Shown here in pieces: positions 43,358 to 52,656 of a stretch of DNA of 64,000 bases; position 1 is the stretch's first letter; each line of letters opens with the position of its first letter. Position numbers and translations under genes: made by a program. The notes below the pieces were generated by a model. It was not told the origin of the DNA and did not search any database. It worked only from the letters and a program-made list of their open reading frames with translations. The stretch is from Stenotrophomonas sp. UBA2629 (GTDB taxonomy: Bacteria > Pseudomonadota > Gammaproteobacteria > Xanthomonadales > Xanthomonadaceae): contig DEOB01000010.1 of assembly GCA_002359895.1 (NCBI GenBank), positions 508,921 through 572,920 of the forward strand, read 5' to 3'.

Positions 43358-44545
43358 ATGCAGAAGCTGATGGTGCGGATGGGAGTCGTGGCGGGTTTGC
43401 TGTTGGCGCTGGCCGCGTGTGGCAAACCGCAGGTGCATTTTTTCGCCGACGGGCAACCGCCGACATTGGACGAGTGGCATGTGCTGCGTATCGAAGGCGG
43501 CAAGCTGCAGCTCAATGAGGGCGTGGTGCCCTATGACCTGAACACGCCGCTGTTCAGCGATTACGCGCACAAACTGCGCACGGTTTGGATGCCGAAGGGG
43601 CAGGCAGCGGGCTATGCGCCCGAGCACGCGCTGGATTTCCCGGTGGGCACCATCCTCAGCAAAACGTTTTATTACCCGCTGCCGGTGGGCGGCGATGCCG
43701 ATGGAAAATCGGTGGCACGCACCTCGCCATCGCTGTCGATGCTGCAGGGTGAAAGCCTGGACCTGAGCAAGGTGCGGTTGATCGAAACCCGCTTGCTTGT
43801 GCATCGCAAAGAAGGCTGGGCGGCATTGCCGTATGTGTGGAACCGCGAGCAGACCGCCGCCACGCTCAAGCGCGCTGGCGAAACCGTGGAGCTGGAATTG
43901 GTGGATGCTGCCGGGGCGCGCGAAGCGTTCTCCTACCAGGTGCCCGACCAGAACCAATGTGGCGGTTGTCACATCACCGACAACCGCTCGCGCAAGCTGT
44001 TGCCAATCGGGCCGAAGGCGCGGCATCTGAATCGTGATTTTGAATATGCCGACGGGCGCGAGAATCAATTGGTACATCTGCAGCGGCTGGGCTATCTCAG
44101 TGGCGTGCCGGCCGCCGCGCAGCTGCCGCACGTGGCCGATGCCACCGATGCCAAGGCGCCGCTGGAAGCACGTGCGCGCGCCTATCTGGACGTGAACTGT
44201 GGGCATTGCCATAGCCGCACCGGCCCGGCGATCACCTCGGGGCTGTGGCTGGATGCGCCCACCAACGATCCGCTCAAACTGGGCCTGTGCAAGCAGCCCA
44301 TCGCAGCAGGCAAAGGCACCGGTGACCGCTTGTATGACGTGATGCCCGGTGATGCGGATGCCTCGATCATTGCCTACCGCATGGACAGCGATGACCCGTC
44401 GGTGATGATGCCGGAGGTGGGCAGGGCGGTAGTGCACCGGGAAGGTGTGGCGTTGATCCGCGAGTGGATCAATGCGCTGGACGGAAATTGCGATACGACC
44501 GCCGGCGCGACGCCGGTCAACATGACGGGACCACCGGCCATTTGA
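43358..44545 (+). CDS. SO2930-family diheme c-type cytochrome lipoprotein
   Basis: A 395-residue lipoprotein (MQKLMVRMGVVAGLLLALAAC, Cys21). Two CxxCH haem motifs are visible: CGGCH at residues 201-205 and CGHCH at 281-285. The overall pattern (NTPLFSDYAHKLRTVWMP, YPLPVG, VNCGHCHS) matches the TIGR03806 group, which almost always sits next to the beta-helix protein. Its place in electron transfer is unknown. It starts 10 nt after the beta-helix gene and ends 34 nt before the receptor, so the three form an operon. Confidence 0.88.
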   Translation: MQKLMVRMGVVAGLLLALAACGKPQVHFFADGQPPTLDEWHVLRIEGGKLQLNEGVVPYDLNTPLFSDYAHKLRTVWMPKGQAAGYAPEHALDFPVGTILSKTFYYPLPVGGDADGKSVARTSPSLSMLQGESLDLSKVRLIETRLLVHRKEGWAALPYVWNREQTAATLKRAGETVELELVDAAGAREAFSYQVPDQNQCGGCHITDNRSRKLLPIGPKARHLNRDFEYADGRENQLVHLQRLGYLSGVPAAAQLPHVADATDAKAPLEARARAYLDVNCGHCHSRTGPAITSGLWLDAPTNDPLKLGLCKQPIAAGKGTGDRLYDVMPGDADASIIAYRMDSDDPSVMMPEVGRAVVHREGVALIREWINALDGNCDTTAGATPVNMTGPPAI

Positions 44546-44579
44546 GCCGGTTTTCACCCACTGCTTTGGGAGAGAGGCG

Positions 44580-47048
44580 ATGCGAGTGAAGCAACGGAGT
44601 CTGGTGACAGGGCTGCAGCGGGCGATTGCCGGGCTGATGGTGCTGGGGGCGGCCGGTACGGCGGTGGCGCAGTCGGCAACCAAGGAGGATGCGGCCACCA
44701 CGCTGGACCGGATAACCGTCACCGCGCAGAGCCGTGAGCAGGAGCTCAAGGATGTTCCGATTGCGCTGCAGGTGGTGGACGCCACCTTCATTCGCGATGT
44801 CGTGGCCGAAAACATTGGTGACCTGGACAGCTTCGTGCCCGGCCTGGTTGTCAGCGATGAACAGCCGACCCAGGCAGGCTTCAGGCTGCGTGGCATCAGC
44901 ACCGGCGATTTCGGTATCGGCACCGACCCGGCGGTGGGCGTGTACGTGGACGGCGTCTACGCCGGGCGCGGCGGCGGCACCGTGCTGCCGTTTCTGGATG
45001 TGGAACGCGTGGAAGTACTCAAGGGCCCGCAGGGCACCTTGTTTGGCCGCAACTCGGCGGCCGGTGCGGTGTCCATCATCACCAAGCGGCCCAGTGATGA
45101 GCAGGAGGGCCAGGTCACCCTGCGTTTGGGTAACTATGGCAAGCGCTATCTGGACGGCACCTTCAATGCGCCGGTCAACGACCGCATGGCGTTCCGCATG
45201 AATGCATTGGTCAACCGTAGCGATGGGTGGATACAGGACGCAGCTACCGGCGGCGATCTCAACGGCGATGACGAATGGGCCACCCGCGCCGCGTTCCGCT
45301 GGGACCTGAGCGACAACACGCAGGCGTTGTTGAGTTGGGACCACGAAAAGTTGGATCAACGCTCGCGCCCCACCATCGGCATTGCCGCGTTGCCGGATGC
45401 ACCGGGTATGCCGGCCTTTCCGGTGGACGTGGCGGACTATCTCAATCCCTTCCATCAGCCGGTCTACAGCGACGTGGTGGGCAACGAGGAGTCGCGCAAC
45501 TTTGATGGCGTCACCCTGTTGCTGGACCACAGTTTTGAATGGGGCCACCTGACCTCAACCACCGCTTGGCGTGATTTCGACACGGTCAATCGTGCCGAGG
45601 AGGACGCAACCAATCGTCCTTACCTGTACATCGATACCGCCAACCGCGAAGCCAACACCAATTGGTATCAGGAGTTCAAATTCAGCGGCGGCACTGATCG
45701 TATCGATTGGGTGGCCGGTGTCAGCTATTACAAAGAAAAGGCCAAGCAGACCAGCGAGGTCAACCTGGCCAGCGACAGCGTCAACTCGGCCGCGCTCAGT
45801 CTTTACGGACTGCCGCTTTTCAGCATGCTGCAGGAGGCGGCGGACTTCTATGGCATCCCGGTGCAGCTGTTCGGTAACCCGTGGCAGGAGGCCTACAACA
45901 ACACGCTCGACTCCAAGGCCTATGCCGTGTTTGGCGACGTCATCTGGCATGCGACCGACAAGCTGAACCTCACCTTCGGCCTGCGCTACACGCGCGATGA
46001 GAAGTCATTCACCTGGCTCAACGACTACCACCGCGCCGATGCACTCAACCAAGGTCTGCAGACACTGGAGCAATACGGCGTATTGCCGCAGCCGATTCCT
46101 TGCGAGGCGTTGGGGATGTGCGGCCTTGATGAGGACGGCGATGGCCTGATTCCGATTGATGCGATGTTCCTGGCCGGTTTCGACCTGGCCTTCAGTGACC
46201 CCATTTCGATGGCCAACAAGGGCATCAGGAATCGCGCCAAAAATTCGTGGAGCGACTGGAGCCCGCGTCTCGTCGCCGATTACCACATCGACGCGTACAC
46301 CATGGTGTTTGCCTCGCTTGCCAAGGGCTACAAGGCGGGCGGCTTCAACAGCTTCTCGCCCGGCGCCTACATCAACAACGAGGATGTGTGGAACTTCGAG
46401 ACCGGCATCAAGCGCAGCTTTCCTGACCAGCGTCTGCAGCTCGACGCCTCGGCCTACTACTACGTCTACGACAACCGCCAAGCAATCCGCTTGGACACCA
46501 CCACCACCGTGCCGCGCTACGTCACCGACACCAGCGACCAGACCGCCTACGGCGTGGACCTCAATCTGCGCTGGCAGCCGACCACGGCCTTGGGTTTTGA
46601 CCTCAACGCGGCGTACATCAATTCCACCTACAAGAACTACATCACCCCGGAAGGCCAGGACCTGGACGGCGACCCCACCGGCGAGCCCAAATTCTCGTTC
46701 GCGGCGGGCATGAACTACCAGTGGTTGCTGAATAACAACAGCGCCATCCGCGCCTCGCTGCGACATTCATACCGAGGCAAAACCCGCTGCGCCTCCGACT
46801 CGTTGACCCAGGGCAACTGCGGCCGTTACCCGGCTTTCACCATCGGTGAGGCGCAACAGCGCACCGATTTGTATGTGCGCTGGAGCTCACCCGCCGACAC
46901 GTGGGGTGTAGCGGTCTACGCCAACAACCTGTTCGACAAGCAATACGTCTCCGGCCTGCACGGCTACGGCACCAGCGTCTTCGGCACCACCGGCGCCAGC
47001 ATCACCTCACCACGCTTCTACGGCATGGAGATGCAATACAAGTTCTGA
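44580..47048 (+). CDS. TonB-dependent outer-membrane receptor
   Basis: An 822-residue receptor with a signal peptide (to about AVAQS at residue 33), a TonB-box-like DRITVTAQ near residue 44, a plug domain (VPIALQVVDATFIRD, FRLRGISTGDFGIGTDPAVGVYVDGVYAGR, VLKGPQGTLFGRNSAAGAVSIITKRP), and a 22-strand barrel ending in YKF. One extracellular loop contains GLDEDGDGLIPID, an acidic Ca2+-loop-like motif, and two nearby cysteines (CEALGMCG). No other transport genes follow. Substrate unknown; the association with the lipoproteins upstream suggests a partner role. Start ATG 44580 follows GGGAGAGAGG. Confidence 0.9.
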   Translation: MRVKQRSLVTGLQRAIAGLMVLGAAGTAVAQSATKEDAATTLDRITVTAQSREQELKDVPIALQVVDATFIRDVVAENIGDLDSFVPGLVVSDEQPTQAGFRLRGISTGDFGIGTDPAVGVYVDGVYAGRGGGTVLPFLDVERVEVLKGPQGTLFGRNSAAGAVSIITKRPSDEQEGQVTLRLGNYGKRYLDGTFNAPVNDRMAFRMNALVNRSDGWIQDAATGGDLNGDDEWATRAAFRWDLSDNTQALLSWDHEKLDQRSRPTIGIAALPDAPGMPAFPVDVADYLNPFHQPVYSDVVGNEESRNFDGVTLLLDHSFEWGHLTSTTAWRDFDTVNRAEEDATNRPYLYIDTANREANTNWYQEFKFSGGTDRIDWVAGVSYYKEKAKQTSEVNLASDSVNSAALSLYGLPLFSMLQEAADFYGIPVQLFGNPWQEAYNNTLDSKAYAVFGDVIWHATDKLNLTFGLRYTRDEKSFTWLNDYHRADALNQGLQTLEQYGVLPQPIPCEALGMCGLDEDGDGLIPIDAMFLAGFDLAFSDPISMANKGIRNRAKNSWSDWSPRLVADYHIDAYTMVFASLAKGYKAGGFNSFSPGAYINNEDVWNFETGIKRSFPDQRLQLDASAYYYVYDNRQAIRLDTTTTVPRYVTDTSDQTAYGVDLNLRWQPTTALGFDLNAAYINSTYKNYITPEGQDLDGDPTGEPKFSFAAGMNYQWLLNNNSAIRASLRHSYRGKTRCASDSLTQGNCGRYPAFTIGEAQQRTDLYVRWSSPADTWGVAVYANNLFDKQYVSGLHGYGTSVFGTTGASITSPRFYGMEMQYKF

Positions 47049-47059
47049 GGCAGCACCGC

Positions 47060-47385
47060 TTCAAAACCCTCTCCCGCCCGCAGGAGAGGACTGGGGTGGG
47101 GCAGGCTTTCAAGGCATTCCCAAGCAGGCTCCGACGCAGCCCCGCTTTAAGCCCCTCTCCCGCTAGCGGGAGCGGGGTTGGGGTGAGGGCAGGCATGCTA
47201 GGCATTCCCAAGCAGGCTCTGACGCAGCCCGCTTTAAGCCCCTCACCCGCCAGCGGGAGATGTGTTGCGGTGAGGGCAGGCTTGCAAGGCATTCGCAAGC
47301 AGGCTCCGACGCAGCCCCGCTTTAAGCCCCTCTCCCGCGAGCGGGAGAGGGGTTGGGGTGAGGGCAGGCTTTCAAGGCATTCCCC
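47060..47385. repeat. Tandem 87-88-bp array of A-type palindromes
   Basis: Full units 47101-47188, 47189-47275 and 47276-47363, with partial units on both sides. Each unit has a GCAGGC...AAGGCATTCCCAAGCAGGCTCCGACGCAGCCC linker followed by a CCCCTCTCCCGC...GCGGGAGAGGGGTTGGGGTGAGGG palindrome. The third palindrome is degenerate. The 47049-47486 stretch otherwise holds no gene. Confidence 0.9.
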
Positions 47386-47423
47386 GCATGCTCAGCTCCA
47401 ACAATCCAACACCGTTGGGGAAG

Positions 47424-47460
47424 GAAACCCCGCCGTCTTCGGGCGACGGGGTTTCTGTTT
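47424..47460 (+). terminator. Intrinsic terminator before recG
   Basis: GGAAACCCCG pairs with CGGGGTTTC to form a stem of at least 9 bp (47424-47432 with 47447-47455), with a short imperfect inner stem, followed by TGTTTT. It probably ends the receptor operon and isolates recG. Confidence 0.75.
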
Positions 47461-47486
47461 TGCGTTTGTGACGGCATCCTTGTCGC

Positions 47487-49592
47487 ATGTCTGCCCGTCG
47501 TGATGCCGTTCCCCTTGATCTGTCCGCCGAACCCCTCAGCCATCTGGCGGGTGTGGGGCCGCGTGTGGCTGCCAAGCTGGAAGCGCGTGGCCTGAGCACA
47601 TTGCAGGACCTGTGGCTGCACCTGCCGCTGCGTTATGAAGACCGCACCACACTGTTGCCCATCCGCGCCTTGAAGGCCGGCATGGCCGCGCAGGTCGAAG
47701 GCCGTGTGGACGCGGTGGAGCGAGGCTTCCGTTATCGCCCCATGTTGCGCGTGGCGATCAGCGACGACTCCGGCGCCGCCGTCGTGCTGCGCTTTTTCCA
47801 CTTCCGCGCCGCGCAGGTCGCACAGTTTGCCGTCGGCACACGGCTGCGCTGCTACGGCACGCCGCGCCCCGGGCAGCATGGTCTGGAAATCGTGCACCCC
47901 AGCTACCGCGTGCTGGGCGAGGGCGAAGATGCCGGGCTGGGTGAAGCGCTGGACCCGGTGTATCCGGCAGTTGAGGGCATTGGCCCGGCCAGCCTACGCA
48001 AGTTGATCAGCCAGGCGCTGGACCGGCTGCCCGAAGCCGCCACGCTGGAACTGCTGCCGCCTGCGTTGCTGGCCGATCTCAAGCTGCCTTCGCTGCGCGA
48101 GGCCATGTTGACCATGCATCGGCCGCCGGCAGGCGCCGATACCGTCGCGTTGTCGGCCGGCACACATCCCGCGCAGCAACGCTTGGCGATGGAAGAACTG
48201 CTCGCCCATCACCTCAGCCTGCGTCGTCAGCGCATCGCCCTGCAGCAGCATCGAGCACCGTCGTTGCGCGGGCAGGATGGCTTGGTAAAAGCGCTGCGCG
48301 AGTCGCTGCCGTTCCAGCTCACCGGCGCGCAGCAGCGCGTGTTCGATGAAATCCGCAAAGACCTGGCGCGCGCGCATCCCATGCTGCGTCTGGTGCAGGG
48401 TGACGTGGGCTCGGGCAAAACCGTGGTCGCCGCGTTGGCCGGCATGTTGGCGGTGGAGCGCGGCAAGCAGGTTGCCCTGGCCGCGCCGACCGAGCTGCTG
48501 GCCGAGCAGCACCTGATCAACCTGCGCGCATGGCTTGAGCCGCTGGGCGTGCGCGTGGCATGGCTGGCGGGTAAGGTCACCGGCAAGGCGCGCAGCAAGG
48601 TGCTGGAAGATGTCGCCTCCGGCCATGCGCAGGTGGTGGTGGGTACGCACGCGTTGATGCAGGACGCGGTGGTGTTCAAGGATCTGGCGCTGGCCATCGT
48701 GGATGAGCAGCACCGCTTTGGCGTGCATCAACGGCTGGCACTGCGCGACAAGGGCGCAACGGCAGGCGTCGTGCCGCATCAGCTGGTGATGACCGCAACG
48801 CCTATTCCGCGCACCTTGGCGATGGCCGCGTACTCCGACCTGGACGTATCGGCCATCGACGAACTGCCGCCCGGTCGCACGCCGGTGAAGACCATCGTCA
48901 TCAGTGCAGAACGCCGCCCTGAACTGGTCGAACGCATCCGTGTGGCCTGCCAGCAGGGCCGGCAGGTGTACTGGGTATGCACGTTGATCGACGAAAGCGA
49001 CGAAGTGGTCGCCACCGCCGCGCAGAACACCTTTGAAGCACTGTCCGCACAGTTGCCGGAGCTGCGCATCGGCCTGGTGCACGGGCGCATGAAAGCGGCC
49101 GAGAAGCAGGCTGCAATGCAGTCCTTCAAATCCGCGCAGACCGACCTGCTGGTTGCCACCACCGTCATCGAAGTGGGCGTGGATGTGCCCAACGCCTCGT
49201 TGATGATCATCGAGAACGCCGAGCGCCTCGGCTTGGCCCAGTTGCATCAGTTACGCGGGCGCGTGGGTCGCGGCGCCACCGCATCCAGCTGCGTGCTGAT
49301 GTATCAGGCGCCGCTGTCCAACATGGCGCGTGAGCGGCTGGAAACCATGCGGCATACCTCCGATGGCTTCCTCATTGCGGAAAAAGATCTCGAACTGCGC
49401 GGCCCAGGCGAACTGCTGGGTACCCGTCAAACCGGCCTGGCCGAGTTCCGCGTGGCCGATCTTGCGCGCGATGCCGGCATGCTGCCGATGGTGCACGAGC
49501 TGTCCGAGCGGCTGTTGAATGAAGCTCCGGACTTGGCCGATCGCATCGTCCGCCGCTGGATTGGCAGCGCTGTGCGATACGCATCGGCCTGA
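47487..49592 (+). CDS. recG: ATP-dependent DNA helicase RecG
   Basis: A 701-residue SF2 helicase for fork regression and recombination. The N-terminal wedge domain (LSHLAGVGPRVAAKLEARGL, RYEDRTTLLPI), Walker A VQGDVGSGKTVVAALA, the DEQH box (IVDEQHRFGVHQR), motif III MTATPIPRTLAM, and motif VI (QLRGRVGRGATASSCVL) are complete. The ATG at 47487 opens a good frame after the terminator. Typical length. Confidence 0.95.
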   Translation: MSARRDAVPLDLSAEPLSHLAGVGPRVAAKLEARGLSTLQDLWLHLPLRYEDRTTLLPIRALKAGMAAQVEGRVDAVERGFRYRPMLRVAISDDSGAAVVLRFFHFRAAQVAQFAVGTRLRCYGTPRPGQHGLEIVHPSYRVLGEGEDAGLGEALDPVYPAVEGIGPASLRKLISQALDRLPEAATLELLPPALLADLKLPSLREAMLTMHRPPAGADTVALSAGTHPAQQRLAMEELLAHHLSLRRQRIALQQHRAPSLRGQDGLVKALRESLPFQLTGAQQRVFDEIRKDLARAHPMLRLVQGDVGSGKTVVAALAGMLAVERGKQVALAAPTELLAEQHLINLRAWLEPLGVRVAWLAGKVTGKARSKVLEDVASGHAQVVVGTHALMQDAVVFKDLALAIVDEQHRFGVHQRLALRDKGATAGVVPHQLVMTATPIPRTLAMAAYSDLDVSAIDELPPGRTPVKTIVISAERRPELVERIRVACQQGRQVYWVCTLIDESDEVVATAAQNTFEALSAQLPELRIGLVHGRMKAAEKQAAMQSFKSAQTDLLVATTVIEVGVDVPNASLMIIENAERLGLAQLHQLRGRVGRGATASSCVLMYQAPLSNMARERLETMRHTSDGFLIAEKDLELRGPGELLGTRQTGLAEFRVADLARDAGMLPMVHELSERLLNEAPDLADRIVRRWIGSAVRYASA

Positions 49593-49656
49593 TTGTGTGC
49601 TTCCACTGTCATGGTTGAGGTGACAGACTCCATTGCCAACCAGAGTGAAGCTGACG

Positions 49657-50592
49657 ATGAGCAAGAAGATACCGTTGCTGATTGATACCGACCCGGGCGT
49701 TGACGATGCACTGGCGCTGTTGATGGCCTTTGCCGATGAGCGTCATGACGTGATCGGGTTGACGGTGGCGGCGGGCAACGTCGGCCTGGACTACACCGTG
49801 CGCAATGCACTGAAGTTGTGTGAAGTAGCAGGCCGTGACGATGTGCCGGTGTTCGCAGGCACGCCTGACCCGCTGGTTTACCCGGCCGAAGACGCCGCCC
49901 ACGTGCATGGCCGCGATGGCTTCGGCGATGTGGATCTGGCACCCAGCGCACGCAAGGTGGAGGCCGAACACGCCGCACTGGCCATCCTGCGCTTGTCGCA
50001 CACCCATGCGGGCGAGCTGACCCTGGTCGCCCTCGGCCCGCTCACCAACATCGCGCTGGCGCTCAAGCTCGACCCGAGCCTGCCGCAGCGGGTGAAGCGT
50101 TTTCTGGTGATGGGCGGGGCCATCAACGGCCACGGCAACATCACCCCGGTGGCCGAGTTCAACATCGCCTTCGACCCGGAAGCGGCGCACATCGTGTTCA
50201 CCGCCTTCCCGCATACCGAAGTGGCCGATTGGGAAGCCACCATCGCCCACGGCCTGATGCACCGCGATGTGGAGCAGTGGCTGGCAGCTGATACTGACAA
50301 AGCGCGCTTTTACGAGCTGATTTCGCGCAAGACCCGTCTTTGGTCCGAAGACAGCCGTGGCGAGTATTGGTATGCCGCCGACGCGTTGGCGATGGCCTGG
50401 GCGCTGCAGCCGGAGGGGGGCATCCATGTGGAACAGCGCCCGCTGTCCATCGAACTCACCGGCAACCGCAGCCGTGGCGCCACGGTGGTGGACTGGAACC
50501 GTCAGACCGGCGCACCGGACAACACCACCTTGTTGATCGGCTACGACCAAGGCCGTTTCGAGGCCCAGGTGCGCGGCGCGCTGGGGCTTTGA
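49657..50592 (+). CDS. Nucleoside hydrolase (IUNH family)
   Basis: A 311-residue N-ribohydrolase. LLIDTDPGVDDALAL carries the catalytic and Ca2+-binding Asp cluster at its N-terminus, and VALGPLTNIALAL, VMGGAINGHGNITPVAEFNIAFDPEAAHIV, and the C-terminal DALAMA region complete the fold. It should hydrolyse nucleosides to base and ribose for salvage; the base specificity is not predictable here. Start at ATG 49657 fits the family. Separate from recG by 64 nt. Confidence 0.9.
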   Translation: MSKKIPLLIDTDPGVDDALALLMAFADERHDVIGLTVAAGNVGLDYTVRNALKLCEVAGRDDVPVFAGTPDPLVYPAEDAAHVHGRDGFGDVDLAPSARKVEAEHAALAILRLSHTHAGELTLVALGPLTNIALALKLDPSLPQRVKRFLVMGGAINGHGNITPVAEFNIAFDPEAAHIVFTAFPHTEVADWEATIAHGLMHRDVEQWLAADTDKARFYELISRKTRLWSEDSRGEYWYAADALAMAWALQPEGGIHVEQRPLSIELTGNRSRGATVVDWNRQTGAPDNTTLLIGYDQGRFEAQVRGALGL

Positions 50593-50612
50593 GCCCTTGT
50601 TCAAATCCCGGC

Positions 50613-50642
50613 TTGCCTTCCCGTGCGGGCCGGGACTATAAT
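50613..50642 (+). promoter_or_regulatory. Candidate sigma70 promoter for rpmE2
   Basis: TTGCCT at 50613-50618, an 18-nt spacer and a perfect TATAAT at 50637-50642, 37 nt before the rpmE2 ATG. Confidence 0.7.
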
Positions 50643-50678
50643 GCCGCTCTTGACCACCAGCCCATACGGTGCGAGCCC

Positions 50679-50921
50679 ATGAAGGCCGATATCCATCCTG
50701 ATTACCACAACGTCGTGTTTCATGACGTCACTTCCGATTTCAAGTTCCTGACCCGTTCGACCATGTCCTCCAAAGACACGGTCAAGTGGGAAGATGGCGA
50801 AGAGTATCCGCTGATCAAGGTGGAAATCTCCTCGGCTTCGCATCCGTTCTACACGGGCAAGCACAAGGTCATCGACACCAGCGGTCGTATCGACAAGTTC
50901 CAGAAGCGCTACGCGCGCTAA
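50679..50921 (+). CDS. rpmE2: Ribosomal protein L31 type B
   Basis: An 80-residue zinc-independent L31 paralogue: it starts MKADIHPDYHNVVFHD and ends with KFQKRYAR but has no CxxC zinc motifs. Type B forms replace zinc-type L31 under zinc limitation when a second copy exists; I see no second copy in this window and no clear Zur box. It has its own promoter and terminator. Confidence 0.93.
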   Translation: MKADIHPDYHNVVFHDVTSDFKFLTRSTMSSKDTVKWEDGEEYPLIKVEISSASHPFYTGKHKVIDTSGRIDKFQKRYAR

Positions 50922-50945
50922 TAGAGCTGTTGTTGACTGCAAGAG

Positions 50946-50976
50946 CAACGGCCGCGATCTTCGCGGCCGTTGTTTT
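50946..50976 (+). terminator. Intrinsic terminator of rpmE2
   Basis: A 12-bp stem (50946-50957 with 50961-50972) with a 3-nt loop, followed by TTTT. Confidence 0.9.
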
Positions 50977-51199
50977 GTGCCATCTGCAATAAAACTGAAT
51001 CATTTCCCGCATCGGCCGGTTACGGTTGCGACGCTGTGTCGCATTGATACACCGGCTATAAGACTTTCGTCTTCGCAATCTGGAAATGCTGCTGTGCGAT
51101 AATGGCGCGTACCGTGGTGCAAAACCGCGGATTTCATTCACGCGTCTGCCCATCACCTCACTGTCTGGACAGGCGCCTTCCACTTGAGGAGCGCACACT

Positions 51200-52474
51200 G
51201 TGTCCGATCTTGATCAGGTCACGCTCAACGCCGGCGATACGTCGGTCGTTCTGCCTGTCGTCAAACCCGTGCTGGGCAATAACTGTGTCGATATCTCGAA
51301 GCTGACCAAAGAAACCGGTCTCTTCACCTACGACTCCGGCTACACCGCCACTGCAAGCTGCAAGTCGGCCATCACCTATATTGATGGTGACAACGGCGTG
51401 CTGCTGTATCGCGGTTACCCGATCGAGCAGCTGTCGGAAAAGTCGAGCTACGTCGAAGTGGTCTACCTGCTGATCAATGGCGAGCGTCCGAGCGCCGAGC
51501 AGCTGAAGGCCTTCACCGACGAGCTGGCTGCCGAAGCCAATGTTGACGAGTCGGTCAATGCCTTGATCTCCAGCTTCGCCAAGGATGCCCATCCGATGGC
51601 CGTGCTGGCTGCCGCCATCGCGCAGCTGTCGGCGATCTATCACAACACGTTGGACCTGTCCGACGCCGAGCAGCGCCGCCAGGCCGCTGTGCGCCTGATC
51701 GCCAAGGTGCCGACCCTGTCGGCGCTGATCTATCGCCACGGCAAGGGCCTGCCGGCCAACAAGCCGGACACCTCGCTGGATTACGTCAGTCGCTTCCTGA
51801 AGCAGACCTTCGAGTCGGCCGATGGCCAGTACGAGCTGAACCCGGACGTGGTCAAGGCGCTGGATCTGCTGTTCATCCTGCATGCCGACCATGAGCAGAA
51901 CGCCTCGACCTCGACCGTGCGTCTGGTCGGTTCGACCGGCGCAAACCCGTATGCGTCGGTCGCCGCTGGCGTCACCGCGCTGTGGGGCCCGGCACACGGC
52001 GGCGCCAACGAAGCTGTGTTGAAGATGCTGGAAGAGATCGGTTCGGCCGACAACGTCGAGTCCGCTGTGCTCAAGGCCAAGGACAAGACCTCGGGCTTCC
52101 GCCTGATGGGCTTTGGCCACCGCGTGTACAAGAACTTCGACCCGCGCGCCAAGGTCATCGGCGAGATGACCGGCAAGGTGCTCAAGCAGCTGGGCGTGCA
52201 GGATCCGTTGCTGGACGTTGCCGTGAAGCTGGAGCAGGCCGCGTTGCAGGACGACTACTTCGTTGCCCGCAAGCTCTACCCGAACGTCGATTTCTACAGC
52301 GGCATCATCTACAAGGCGCTGCAGATTCCGACCGAAATGTTCACCGTCATGTTCGCCCTGGGCCGTACCTCCGGCTGGGTGTCGCATTGGCTGGAGCAGC
52401 AGGTTGATCCGGAAATGAAGATCGGCCGTCCGCGTCAGGTCTACACCGGCCACGACGTGCGCGACTACAAGTAA
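51200..52474 (+). CDS. gltA: Citrate synthase (type II)
   Basis: A 424-residue enzyme that condenses oxaloacetate and acetyl-CoA to citrate. Catalytic motifs are WGPAHGGANEAVL (His), GFGHRVYKNFDPRAKV (His) and the C-terminal VDFYSGIIYKALQIP (Asp). The length fits the NADH-regulated hexameric type. The start is GTG at 51200 after GAGGAGCG. Two possible -10 boxes occur upstream, TATAAG near 51056 and GATAAT near 51097, followed by a long leader. A terminator follows the gene. Confidence 0.95.
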   Translation: MSDLDQVTLNAGDTSVVLPVVKPVLGNNCVDISKLTKETGLFTYDSGYTATASCKSAITYIDGDNGVLLYRGYPIEQLSEKSSYVEVVYLLINGERPSAEQLKAFTDELAAEANVDESVNALISSFAKDAHPMAVLAAAIAQLSAIYHNTLDLSDAEQRRQAAVRLIAKVPTLSALIYRHGKGLPANKPDTSLDYVSRFLKQTFESADGQYELNPDVVKALDLLFILHADHEQNASTSTVRLVGSTGANPYASVAAGVTALWGPAHGGANEAVLKMLEEIGSADNVESAVLKAKDKTSGFRLMGFGHRVYKNFDPRAKVIGEMTGKVLKQLGVQDPLLDVAVKLEQAALQDDYFVARKLYPNVDFYSGIIYKALQIPTEMFTVMFALGRTSGWVSHWLEQQVDPEMKIGRPRQVYTGHDVRDYK

Positions 52475-52508
52475 TGGCGTCGGCGTAGCGATACGCCGTT
52501 CCATCACA

Positions 52509-52537
52509 ACAAAGGCCCCGCATTGCGGGGCCTTTGT
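52509..52537 (+). terminator. Intrinsic terminator of gltA
   Basis: A 13-bp stem (52509-52521 with 52525-52537; ACAAAGGCCCCGC as the left arm) with an ATT loop. The tail CATTG is not U-rich, so it may be moderate. Confidence 0.8.
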
Positions 52538-52656
52538 CATTGTGGGGCTGGCGTTTTGCGAGGTGAGTTCAGTTGCGGGAAAAATGACGCATCGCCAGCG
52601 CTGGGCGCGGTGGGGTTCTGTGCGATGGCCACCAATGGGTCATGGTGTTGCGAGCG

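Noticed and set aside
47060..47385. CRISPR array in the 88-bp array
   Set aside because: The linker is as conserved as the palindrome, so there are no unique spacers.
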